From Pseudomonas moorei (GTDB lineage: Bacteria > Pseudomonadota > Gammaproteobacteria > Pseudomonadales > Pseudomonadaceae), in the NCBI RefSeq assembly GCF_008801475.1, contig NZ_VZPP01000017.1, positions 62,001-126,000 of the forward strand: a DNA stretch of 64,000 nt. The letters run 5' to 3'. This document shows positions 52,908-60,468 of the stretch, piece after piece. Position numbers and translations under genes: made by a program. The notes below the pieces were generated by a model, which was not told the DNA's origin, did no database searches, and saw only the letters and a list, made by a program, of their open reading frames with translations. Each line of letters opens with the position of its first letter. The first letter of the stretch is position 1.

Positions 52908-53795
52908 ATGCGCCGCCTGCTCACCGGCTGTTTCGTCACCCTGCTGCTGTTACTCAACACCCTGACCCTGATCGGGCCCTTGATGGTGTTTGCCCTGCTC
53001 AAACTGATCCTGCCCGGCCGCTTTCGCGATTACGCCTCTTGGTCGGTGATGTGGATCGCCGAGACCTGGTCGGAAATCGACAAGCTGATCTTCCGTCTGT
53101 GCATCCCCACTCAATGGGACATACGCGGCGGTGACGACCTGCGTCGCGACACCTCCTACCTGGTCATCAGCAATCACCAATCCTGGGTCGACATCCCGGC
53201 GCTGATCCAGACACTCAACCGACGCACACCCTTCTTCAAATTCTTCCTCAAGAAAGAGCTGATCTGGGTGCCGTTCCTGGGCCTGGCGTGGTGGGCGCTG
53301 GATTACCCGTTCATGAAGCGCTACTCCAAGGCGTTTCTGGCCAGGCACCCGGAGTTGGCCGGCAAGGATCTGGAGATCACCAGACAGGCCTGCGAATTGT
53401 TCAAGCGCCAGCCGGTGACGGTGGTCAATTATCTGGAAGGCACTCGCTACACCGCAGCGAAAAGCGCTCAGCAGCAGTCACCCTTCACTCACCTGCTCAA
53501 GCCCAAGGCCGGTGGCGTGGCGTTTGTGCTGGCGGCAATGGGCGAACAGCTGGATGCGATTCTCGACGTGACCGTGGTCTATCCGCAGCAGGGAATTCCG
53601 GGGTTCTGGGATTTGATCAGCGGCAACGTGCCAAGGGTCATCATCGACATCAAGACCCGCGAACTCGACCCGGCGCTGTGGCAGGGCGATTACGAAAACG
53701 ATCCGCGGTTTCGCGAAGACATCCAGAACTGGGTCAACCAGCTCTGGATCGAAAAGGACTGGCGCATCGACGCATTGCGCGGCGAGAGCCGTTGA
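52908..53795 (+). CDS. PlsC-type acyltransferase (YihG-like)
   Basis: 295-residue membrane acyltransferase. An N-terminal hydrophobic helix (about 8-35) precedes the PlsC domain with H90-x4-D95 (NHQSWVD), the KKELIWVPFLG motif, and the substrate motif NYLEGTRYTAAKS. The layout fits the YihG/LysoPL acyltransferase group that transfers acyl chains to lysophosphatidic acid or lysophospholipid. Its stop codon directly abuts the stop of the convergent DUF2780 gene with no spacer. Confidence 0.89.
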   Translation: MRRLLTGCFVTLLLLLNTLTLIGPLMVFALLKLILPGRFRDYASWSVMWIAETWSEIDKLIFRLCIPTQWDIRGGDDLRRDTSYLVISNHQSWVDIPALIQTLNRRTPFFKFFLKKELIWVPFLGLAWWALDYPFMKRYSKAFLARHPELAGKDLEITRQACELFKRQPVTVVNYLEGTRYTAAKSAQQQSPFTHLLKPKAGGVAFVLAAMGEQLDAILDVTVVYPQQGIPGFWDLISGNVPRVIIDIKTRELDPALWQGDYENDPRFREDIQNWVNQLWIEKDWRIDALRGESR

Positions 53796-54356
53796 TCAAC
53801 TGCCGGTGCCGATGCCGGTCCCCCAGATGCCGCCCAGGCTTTGCAACAGCGAACCGGTAACACCTTGCTGACCGAGGTATTGCAGGATCACCGGGGCAAA
53901 CATACCGACCATGCCGCTGTCCATGCCCAGCGTGCTGAAGGCGTTGTTCAAGTCGTTGGTGTCCTTGACGTTGCCCAAGGCATTATCCAGCCCTGCCGCC
54001 TTGCCGGTTGCACCGAGCAAACCGGTGAGCAAACCCAATTCGCCACCACCCGACAGGCTGTCGATTCCCGGCACACTCTTGGCCAGTTCCGAATAGTCGG
54101 TCGAACTCAGCTGATTTTTCGCCAACGCCAGCATCGCTCCGGTGCCACCGATCACTTGTTGCGGGGTTACGTTCAACTGGCTGAGCGCGCCCAGCAAGTC
54201 GGCTGTCTGCGGCGTCGGTGCAGCATCAGTGGCGGCGTTACCGCCCTGCATCCCCGAAATGGCGTTGGCGGCATCGCCCAGGCTGAACTGAGCGAAGACC
54301 GGGCTGGCCGCCAGACTCATCAACGAAGCCAGTGCAAAAGCGCGTGAAATCTTCAT
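53796..54356 (-). CDS. DUF2780 family exported protein
   Basis: 186-residue protein with a signal peptide (MKISRAFALASLMSLAASPV, cleavage after FAQ). The body is helical and Gly/Leu/Ala-rich, with NVTPQQVIGGTGAMLALAKN and the C-terminal LQYLGQQGVTGSLLQSLGGI, as in the DUF2780/VcgC-VcgE family of unknown function. The open frame extends far upstream through a REP hairpin; ATG 54,356 after GGGGATG starts the signal peptide. Convergent stops touch at 53,795/53,796. Confidence 0.85.
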   Translation of the reverse strand: MKISRAFALASLMSLAASPVFAQFSLGDAANAISGMQGGNAATDAAPTPQTADLLGALSQLNVTPQQVIGGTGAMLALAKNQLSSTDYSELAKSVPGIDSLSGGGELGLLTGLLGATGKAAGLDNALGNVKDTNDLNNAFSTLGMDSGMVGMFAPVILQYLGQQGVTGSLLQSLGGIWGTGIGTGS

Positions 54357-54440
54357 CCAGACATCCCCTATGAAAAACCGCCCGGCAGTGGGCGGTGAAA
54401 AGCTGTGTGTTGGACTGGTATCCCCCGACATTGTTCCCGC

Positions 54441-54474
54441 CCCTGTAGGAGCGAGCCTGCTCGCTCCTACAGGG
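54441..54474. repeat. collapsed REP palindrome
   Basis: Perfect 15-bp hairpin CCCTGTAGGAGCGAG, loop CCTG, then the inverse: two REP heads fused with almost nothing between them. It lies between the divergent DUF2780 and fasciclin genes. Confidence 0.85.
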
Positions 54475-54585
54475 ATCAGATTTATCACAATATTTTCCCG
54501 GTGCTGCATCCAGCTTGCCCCCACGCCCGTATATCAAGCACGGACAGACATTCCTGGCCGATTCTCCCCCAAAAGGATCATCACC

Positions 54586-55182
54586 ATGATACGCACCTCG
54601 ATCAAAACACCGTTGATTGCCAGCCTGCTGACCCTCGCCCTTGGCGGCACCTTCGCCCTGACCACCACCGCACAAGCCGCCACCATGACCCATGACAGCG
54701 TGATGGTCGGTGGCCAAAGCATGCTGCCGAGCAAAGACATCGTCGATAACGCGGTTAATTCCGCCGACCACACCACCCTGGTCGCCGCCGTGAAGGCCGC
54801 GGGCCTGGTCGACACCCTCAAGGGCAAAGGCCCGTTCACCGTTTTCGCTCCGGTCAATTCGGCGTTTACCGCCCTGCCCGCCGGCACCGTCGACACCCTG
54901 CTGAAACCGGAAAACAAAGCCACCCTGGCCAAGCTCCTCACTTACCACGTGGTCGCCGGCAAACTCGACATGATGACCCTGGCCGAGAAGATCAAGGCAG
55001 GCGGCGGCAAGACCGAACTCACCACAGTCGCGGGCGGCAAGCTATGGGCGACGATGAACGGCCCGCACAACATCACCATCAAGGATGAAAAAGGCGACGT
55101 CGCCGACATCACCACCTATGACGTGTACCAGTCCAACGGCGTGATTCAGGTCATCGACAAAGTCCTGATGCCGAAAAGCTGA
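54586..55182 (+). CDS. fasciclin domain secreted protein
   Basis: 198 residues with a signal peptide (cleavage near AQAAT) and one fasciclin/FAS1 domain (about 50-195): DIVDNAVNSADHTTLVAAVK, GPFTVFAPVNSAFTALP, LLTYHVVAGKLD and the C-terminal NGVIQVIDKVLMP are hallmark motifs. FAS1 proteins mediate adhesion or surface binding outside the cell. AAGGA precedes the ATG. A GC terminator follows, then an ECF sigma/anti-sigma pair that may control envelope genes such as this one. Confidence 0.92.
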   Translation: MIRTSIKTPLIASLLTLALGGTFALTTTAQAATMTHDSVMVGGQSMLPSKDIVDNAVNSADHTTLVAAVKAAGLVDTLKGKGPFTVFAPVNSAFTALPAGTVDTLLKPENKATLAKLLTYHVVAGKLDMMTLAEKIKAGGGKTELTTVAGGKLWATMNGPHNITIKDEKGDVADITTYDVYQSNGVIQVIDKVLMPKS

Positions 55183-55189
55183 GCCATGT

Positions 55190-55221
55190 CGCCGGCCCCG
55201 CGCCTGGGGGCCGGCGGTTTT
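55190..55221 (+). terminator. terminator after the fasciclin gene
   Basis: 10-bp stem CGCCGGCCCC/GGGGCCGGCG with a seven-base loop and a short TTTT tail, eight bases after the stop. Its presence makes an ATG start for the sigma gene at 55,186 unlikely. Confidence 0.8.
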
Positions 55222-55242
55222 CCGGGGTATCCGCTGGTGAAT

Positions 55243-55268
55243 GGAACAACTGCGCACCGTGAACTAAC
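55243..55268 (+). promoter_or_regulatory. possible ECF-type promoter
   Basis: GGAAC, 16 bases, CTAAC resembles the GGAAC -35 with normal spacing used by many ECF sigma factors, suggesting autoregulation. The -10 is weak. Confidence 0.25.
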
Positions 55269-55332
55269 CTCTGCCTGCAACCGGCACCCCACGCCGCCGA
55301 CCATCGCCGACTTGATTGCCTGGAGAACCGCT

Positions 55333-55881
55333 ATTTCCATCGCCGACGCCGATCAGCTCAGGCAGCTCCTGGCCCAGTGCTCACTGGGTGACCGCCGCGC
55401 GTTCGAGACGCTTTACCGCAGCGTAGGCCCGCGCTTGCATGGCGTGGCCCTGCGTTTCATGGGGCGCCCGGACCTGGCCGAAGAAGTGCTGCAGGAAAGC
55501 TTCGTGCGGATCTGGAACAACGCCTCGCGCTACGAACCGCATCTGTCGGCGCCGTTGACCTGGATGATCAACATCACCCGTAACCAGGCCATCGACCAGT
55601 TGCGTAAACACCGCGACCGGCCGTTGAGCGATCTCGAAGAACAATCACTGGTGGACGAAACCCCATCGGCCCACGAACAGTTGAGCAGTGCACGCGAGGC
55701 CAGCGCCCTGAAGCGCTGCCTGGACAGCCTCGAAGGCATGCAGCGTCAATCGATCACCATCGCCTACTTTCAGGGAATGTCCGGCGCCGAACTGGCTGAA
55801 CACCTGGCGGCGCCGCTGGGGTCGGTGAAATCCTGGATCCGCCGTGGCATGGAACGCCTGCGCAGGTGCCTCGAATCATGA
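55333..55881 (+). CDS. ECF sigma factor (RpoE/SigK-like, paired with anti-sigma)
   Basis: Sigma-70 family factor of about 182 residues. Region 2 (DRRAFETLYRSVGPRLHGVA, RPDLAEEVLQESFVRIWNNA, LTWMINITRNQAIDQLRKHR) and region 4 (QSITIAYFQGMSGAELAEHL, GSVKSWIRRGMERLRR) are clear. The frame is open back to ATG 55,186, but that lies in the terminator of the preceding gene. GTG 55,237 and TTG 55,312 lack ribosome sites. The only good one, GGAG at 55,322, is seven bases before ATT 55,333, so a rare ATT start is proposed. The stop overlaps the anti-sigma start (ATGA). Confidence 0.82.
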   Translation: MSIADADQLRQLLAQCSLGDRRAFETLYRSVGPRLHGVALRFMGRPDLAEEVLQESFVRIWNNASRYEPHLSAPLTWMINITRNQAIDQLRKHRDRPLSDLEEQSLVDETPSAHEQLSSAREASALKRCLDSLEGMQRQSITIAYFQGMSGAELAEHLAAPLGSVKSWIRRGMERLRRCLES

Positions 55882-56552
55882 ACTATCAAACGCCATCCCT
55901 GCGCCGCGCCCTTGCCGCCGATTACGCCATCGGTTTGATGCCCTCGGCCGCGCGTCGACGCTTCGAACAGCTGTTGTTGGAAGACGCGGCGCTACGCGTG
56001 GAATTGGCGCAATGGCAGCAAAGCCTTGCCAGCCTCACCGATACCCTGCCTGAGCAACCGGTGCCGGATCGCGTGTGGAAAGGCATTACCGCGCGCATCG
56101 ATCCGCAGGTCCTGCACTTGCCGCACAAACGCCCGTTCTGGAACTGGCTGCGGGCAACAGCGGCGATTGCCACGCTGGTGATCGCCGTGACCATCGGCAT
56201 GATCTACACCCGCGACGACGTGCGCTACAGCGCAACCCTGGCCAGCGCCGATGCGCAGCCGGCATTGCGGGTCCAGGCGCACGCCGATTACCTGCAAGTC
56301 GAACCGCTGGCATTGGCGGCGATCACACCGCAGCAAAGCCTGGAACTGTGGGCGATACCGGCCGACGGCAAACCGGTTTCCCTCGGGGTGATCCCGGCGG
56401 GCGGCAAAGGCAAGGTTGAACTGAGCGACGCGCAGAAAGCGCTGATCGGCAAACCGATTGCGTTGGCGGTCAGTCTGGAGCCGAAGGGCGGCTCGCCGAC
56501 CGGGCAACCGACAGGGCCGGTGTTGTATCAGGGGGCGTTGGCGGCATTGTGA
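55878..56552 (+). CDS. RskA-like anti-sigma factor
   Basis: 224-residue membrane anti-sigma factor. The cytoplasmic N-terminal part (RALAADYAIGLMPSAARRRF, then EQLLLEDAALRVELAQWQ) has the anti-sigma core without a zinc-binding HxxxCxxC; a membrane helix follows at about 95-115 (RATAAIATLVIAVTIGMIY) and the C-terminal extracytoplasmic RskA/DUF2337-like domain ends with PVLYQGALAAL. It overlaps the sigma gene by four bases, the normal layout for a regulator pair. An upstream frame adds four residues; ATG 55,878 is preferred. Confidence 0.88.
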   Translation: MNYQTPSLRRALAADYAIGLMPSAARRRFEQLLLEDAALRVELAQWQQSLASLTDTLPEQPVPDRVWKGITARIDPQVLHLPHKRPFWNWLRATAAIATLVIAVTIGMIYTRDDVRYSATLASADAQPALRVQAHADYLQVEPLALAAITPQQSLELWAIPADGKPVSLGVIPAGGKGKVELSDAQKALIGKPIALAVSLEPKGGSPTGQPTGPVLYQGALAAL

Positions 56553-56632
56553 ACCCATCATTTCTGGCAGTAGGCAACCTTTCTTGATTGCTCCAGAGTA
56601 AATCCCTGAATTTAAAGACTTTTCAGGGAACC

Positions 56633-57709
56633 ATGCTCATGCAGTCCAGCCGTGAAACGCTACTTTGCCACTACCACTACGACCCCCTAGATCAACTGAC
56701 CGCCTCCTCTCCAGCGAAGCAAGCAACCACTCAGCGTTTCTACCTCAAAGATCGCCTGGCCACCGAGATTCAAGGCACCACGCAGCGCTCGATCATTCAG
56801 CACGACGACCAACTTGTGGCGCAACAACAGCGCCAGAACAGCAACGTGGAAACCCGATTGCTTGCCACCGACCAGCAGCGATCGGTGTTGAATGCGCTCG
56901 ACTCGAATCGGCCTCATCCTCTCGCCTTCCCCCCTTACGGGCACTGCGCGCCACAGTACGGTTTGCTCAGCCTGCTCAGCTTCAACGGCGAACGGCCGGA
57001 TCCGATCACTGGGCACTACTTGCTGGGAAAAGGCTATCGTGCGTTCAACCCGGTGTTGATGCGATTCAACAGCCCGGACAGTTGGAGTCCATTTGGGGAG
57101 GGTGGGTTGAATGCGTATGCGTATTGCATTGGCGATCCGGTGAATCGTTTGGATCCCAGTGGGCATTCCAGTCTGGCAATCTGGTTATTGAAATATTTCC
57201 CGGCGACTGTAGCGACAACCAATAAAACAGACTCGTTGATTAAACTTTCCAAACAGTCAAAGTCATTAACAAGCAGTACCCCGGCCAATACCGCACGTTC
57301 AACACGATCTGCATCAAGAGCGCGACCGACTCAGAATGCCAACGCGGCAAAAGCCCACAATGTTTCAAATAAAAAAAACAACCCTCTACTCACCCGAAAC
57401 CAGACCGCACCAAATCCCACTAACGTAGAAATGCCCGCCTCCTGGACTTACTCGAAATCAGGTGCTGCTTTTAAAAAGAGCGGTCTTACAAAATCCGCAC
57501 AAGATACGTTCGATGCTTTTCAAAACGCGATAAAAAACACTGGTGCATCGCCCTCGGAGGCTGCAAGACTGGCTGGCGAGACCAAGCTTAAAAAACTCAC
57601 AAACGCTAAAATTGAAACCTGGCAAATACGCCTGAGTGGTAGCGAAAGAGCAACTTTTTTAATAGAGGACCGAATGGTAAAAGTGTTGCAAGTAGGAGGG
57701 CACACATAA
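56633..57709 (+). CDS. short RHS-core protein with RelE/ParE-like tip (copy 1)
   Basis: 358 residues. Residues 1-178 form the RHS-associated core (YHYDPLDQLT, FYLKDRLATEIQGTTQRSI, QQRSVLNALD, FNGERPDPITGHYLLGKGYR, FNSPDSWSPFGEGGLNAYAY, ending LDPSGH). Residues 179-358 are a different, AT-richer tip with a Ser/Thr/Ala linker. The last 60 residues (LKKLTNAKIETWQIRLSGSE and FLIEDRMVKVLQVGGH) have the strand order and charge pattern of RelE/ParE RNase toxins. There is no RHS repeat shell, signal or obvious immunity gene. It is the first of two tandem copies. Confidence 0.85.
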   Translation: MLMQSSRETLLCHYHYDPLDQLTASSPAKQATTQRFYLKDRLATEIQGTTQRSIIQHDDQLVAQQQRQNSNVETRLLATDQQRSVLNALDSNRPHPLAFPPYGHCAPQYGLLSLLSFNGERPDPITGHYLLGKGYRAFNPVLMRFNSPDSWSPFGEGGLNAYAYCIGDPVNRLDPSGHSSLAIWLLKYFPATVATTNKTDSLIKLSKQSKSLTSSTPANTARSTRSASRARPTQNANAAKAHNVSNKKNNPLLTRNQTAPNPTNVEMPASWTYSKSGAAFKKSGLTKSAQDTFDAFQNAIKNTGASPSEAARLAGETKLKKLTNAKIETWQIRLSGSERATFLIEDRMVKVLQVGGHT

Positions 57710-57724
57710 AAATCATGCAAAGTG

Positions 57725-57759
57725 CCGCTCGCCCGAACTCCGAGTGAGCGGTACGTTTT
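57725..57759 (+). terminator. weak hairpin after RHS copy 1
   Basis: CCGCTCGC and GTGAGCGG pair (one wobble) followed by TACGTTTT. It occupies the same place after copy 1 that the strong terminator occupies after copy 2. Confidence 0.4.
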
Positions 57760-57771
57760 CGGTCTGGCCTC

Positions 57772-57940
57772 ACGTCGCACTAAACATCGTGTGCGGATCA
57801 GTCGCAAATCTCTTCGGTACCCTGGGATTGAACACCCCCTTGCGGCGCCTGATCCTGGCTGATCACCTCATCACTTGGCGTGTCGTACTTCATCATCGGC
57901 GTCTGACCAGTGTGGAGCCAGTGGGATTGGCCCCCTATCA
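57772..57940 (-). pseudogene. decayed 3' fragment of fdhA
   Basis: This segment aligns with the true fdhA 3' end (59,074-59,280 on the same strand layout): shared runs include CGCACTAAACATC, GTGCGGATCA, GCGGCGCCTGATCC, GGCTGATCACCT, GTACTTCATCA and GTGTGGA, with many substitutions and a deletion of about 60 bases. It reads on the minus strand, encodes a damaged C terminus (an SxxLHTGQTPMMKY-like stretch) and has no start. It marks the old junction between RHS copy 1 and fdhA before a second RHS gene was added. Confidence 0.85.
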
Positions 57941-58018
57941 GATCTGCTAGTAGGCAGTTCTGTGCGATTGCGCCACATTAAACCCACAATCGCCAAAATC
58001 CCTCAGGAAGCCCAGGCC

Positions 58019-59008
58019 ATGCTGCCTAATCGCAACACATTGCTCTGCCGCTACCACTACGACCCGTTGGATCGACTGGTTGATTGCACGCCCACGCTGC
58101 AGAGCACCACTCGGCGCTTTTACCTGAAAGATCGTCTGGCCACCGAGATTCAGGGCACGGTACAGCGTTCAATCATGCAGCACGACGATCAACTGCTGGC
58201 TCAGCAGCAGCGTCAGCGCGCTGCCGTGGACACACATTTGCTTGCCACTGATCGACAGCGCTCGGTGTTGAACCTGCTCGACGCCCTTCAACGGCATCCC
58301 CTCGCCTACACACCTTACGGCCATCGGCAGAACGGCTTGCTCAGCCTGCTCGGGTTCAATGGCGAACGGCGGGATCCGCTTACGGGTTGGTATTTCCTGG
58401 GTAATGGTTATCGAGCGTTTAATCCGGTGCTGATGCGTTTTAACAGCCCGGACAGTTGGAGTCCGTTTGGGGCGGGAGGATTGAATACGTATGCGTATTG
58501 TGCGGGCGACCCGATGAATTTCGCAGATCCGACGGGGCACGTATTGCAGAAAATTTTGTCGTTCATGAGCAACTTCATGGACGATATTGCGACAACAACC
58601 AGACAGGCAATAACGAGAGGCAAGCTTCCTGTCGATTCAATGTCCATCGAAAGGCGATACCTGGATAGCGTTGCCAAACAAGGCTCTAATCCAGAACCGT
58701 ACGTTTCACGCCTCTTGAGTGTGAATAAAAATTTGGCGAGTCATGGAAATAACTCCCTGACAATGCCCCAGGCTGAGAAGTTAGTCGCAATAGTCCAACA
58801 GGTTAATAACGGAAAAATCAGCAATACATCGGCGCACCTTGAAGAAGCCGTGTCATGGGCAGAAAGGTTCACCAGAGAAAAAAACGGCACTACTTTTTCC
58901 GGTGCAATTCTCAATCTATCAGCAGCTGGAATGAGTGGAGCAGTAGATAAAAATATGAGGACAACCGGTTTGGCATTACGAAGAGGAAGTTATTTCACAC
59001 CTCGTTAA
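58019..59008 (+). CDS. short RHS-core protein with unknown tip (copy 2)
   Basis: 329 residues. The first 174 residues are the same RHS core as copy 1 (YHYDPLDRLVDC, FYLKDRLATEIQGTVQRSIM, FNGERRDPLTGWYFLGNGYR, FNSPDSWSPFGAGGLNTYAY, ending ADPTGH), while the tip (175-329, from VLQKILSFMSNFMDD to LRRGSYFTPR) is unrelated to that of copy 1, AT-richer and of unknown function. ATG 58,019 follows AGGAA; an upstream frame runs into the fdhA remnant. No immunity gene follows. The swap of tips on a constant core is the hallmark of polymorphic toxins. Confidence 0.83.
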   Translation: MLPNRNTLLCRYHYDPLDRLVDCTPTLQSTTRRFYLKDRLATEIQGTVQRSIMQHDDQLLAQQQRQRAAVDTHLLATDRQRSVLNLLDALQRHPLAYTPYGHRQNGLLSLLGFNGERRDPLTGWYFLGNGYRAFNPVLMRFNSPDSWSPFGAGGLNTYAYCAGDPMNFADPTGHVLQKILSFMSNFMDDIATTTRQAITRGKLPVDSMSIERRYLDSVAKQGSNPEPYVSRLLSVNKNLASHGNNSLTMPQAEKLVAIVQQVNNGKISNTSAHLEEAVSWAERFTREKNGTTFSGAILNLSAAGMSGAVDKNMRTTGLALRRGSYFTPR

Positions 59009-59021
59009 AAATCATAGTCCA

Positions 59022-59056
59022 AGAAAAAGGGCGACTAAAAAGTCGCCCTTTTTCAA
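59022..59056. terminator. bidirectional terminator between RHS copy 2 and fdhA
   Basis: AAAAAGGGCGACT and AGTCGCCCTTTTT pair around an AAAA loop, so both convergent genes end here. Confidence 0.92.
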
Positions 59057-59068
59057 TACGAGCAATCC

Positions 59069-60268
59069 TTACGCCGCACTAAACATCTTGTGCGGATCAA
59101 TCACAAACTTCTTCGGCACGCCGGCATCGAACTCGCCATAGCCCTGCGGCGCCTGATCCAGGCTGATCACCTGTACGCCCACCACTTCGGCAATGTTGAT
59201 GCGGTCCCACATGATCGCCTGCATCAGCTGGCGGTTGTACTTCATCACCGGGGTCTGGCCGGTGTGGAAGCTGTGGGATTTGGCCCAGCCCAGACCGAAG
59301 CGGATGCTCAGGCTGCCCAATTTCGCGGCGGCGTCGACGGCACCCGGATCTTCGGTGACATAGAGGCCAGGAATGCCGATCTTGCCGGCCACACGTACCA
59401 CACCCATCAGCGAGTTGAGGACGGTGGCCGGGGCTTCGTGTTTCACGCCGTCATGGCCGTGGCCGCGGGCTTCGAAGCCTACGGCGTCAATGGCGCAATC
59501 CACTTCAGGTTCACCCAGCAGCGCGGCGATCTGTTCGTGCAGCGGAGTGTCCAGGGACAGGTCGGCGATTTCGAAACCCTGGGCCTTGGCGTGAGCCAGG
59601 CGCACGGTGTTGACGTCACCGACGATCACCACCGCGGCGCCCAGCAGGCGAGCCGAAGCGGCAGCCGCCAGGCCGACCGGACCGGCACCGGCGATGTACA
59701 CGGTGCTGCCAGGGCCAACGCCTGCCGTCACGGCGCCGTGGTAACCGGTCGGCAGGATGTCGGAAAGGCAGGTCAGGTCACGGATTTTCTCCATGGCCCG
59801 GTCGCGGTCCGGCAGTTTCAGCAGGTTGAAGTCGGCGTACGGCACCATGGCGTATTCGGCCTGGCCACCGGTCCAGTCGCCCATGTCGACATAACCATAA
59901 GCACCGCCCGGACGGGCCGGGTTGACGCTCAGGCACACGCCGGTGTGCATTTCCTTGCAGGAACGGCAGCGCCCGCAAGCCACGTTGAACGGCACGGACA
60001 CCAGGTCGCCGATTTTCAGGTTCTCGACGTCACTGCCTTTCTCAACCACTTCACCGGTGATCTCGTGGCCCAGCACCAGGCCGGTTTGTGCCGTGGTACG
60101 GCCGCGCACCATGTGTTGGTCGGAGCCGCAGATGTTGGTGGAAACCACTTTGAGAATGACCCCGTGCTCGATCTTGCGACCGCGCGGGTCCTGCATTTTC
60201 GGATAGTCGATTTTCTGTACTTCGACCTTGCCAGCGCCGAGATACACCACACCACGATTGCCAGACAT
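59069..60268 (-). CDS. fdhA: glutathione-independent formaldehyde dehydrogenase
   Basis: 399-residue zinc alcohol dehydrogenase-family enzyme that oxidises formaldehyde to formate with NAD. Catalytic zinc ligands are C47 (TNICGSDQH) and H68 (GHEITGEV); the structural zinc cysteines are C98, C101, C104 and C112; the NAD site is GAGPVGLAAAA. It closely follows the P. putida FdhA pattern, including the tightly bound cofactor type. In this cluster it removes formaldehyde released by sarcosine oxidase. Its 3' end is duplicated between the RHS genes. A REPIN separates it from purU. Confidence 0.95.
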   Translation of the reverse strand: MSGNRGVVYLGAGKVEVQKIDYPKMQDPRGRKIEHGVILKVVSTNICGSDQHMVRGRTTAQTGLVLGHEITGEVVEKGSDVENLKIGDLVSVPFNVACGRCRSCKEMHTGVCLSVNPARPGGAYGYVDMGDWTGGQAEYAMVPYADFNLLKLPDRDRAMEKIRDLTCLSDILPTGYHGAVTAGVGPGSTVYIAGAGPVGLAAAASARLLGAAVVIVGDVNTVRLAHAKAQGFEIADLSLDTPLHEQIAALLGEPEVDCAIDAVGFEARGHGHDGVKHEAPATVLNSLMGVVRVAGKIGIPGLYVTEDPGAVDAAAKLGSLSIRFGLGWAKSHSFHTGQTPVMKYNRQLMQAIMWDRINIAEVVGVQVISLDQAPQGYGEFDAGVPKKFVIDPHKMFSAA

Positions 60269-60370
60269 GCTTTCACCTCGCTGTTGTTTTTATGGAACCG
60301 CGTTGCCCAGGCAGGCAGCGCGTTAAGTGCTCGGGTACAGATGCTGTTTCTTGTCTTGCTTGTAAGGGCC

Positions 60371-60464
60371 TCATCGCTGACAAGCCAGCTCCCACAGTGG
60401 ACGGGGTGTACGCAAATTCTGCGAACGGCATAAAACCCTGTGGGAGCTGGCTTGCCAGCGAAGG
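60371..60464. repeat. REPIN between purU and fdhA
   Basis: CATCGCTGACAAGCCAGCTC and CTGTGGGAGCTGGCTTGCCA face each other about 50 bp apart in the purU-fdhA spacer. Confidence 0.83.
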
Positions 60465-60468
60465 CGAT

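Noticed and set aside
55186..55236. ATG 55,186 as the start of the ECF sigma gene
   Set aside because: The codon precedes and the following codons form the perfect GC hairpin that terminates the fasciclin transcript, and no ribosome site precedes it.
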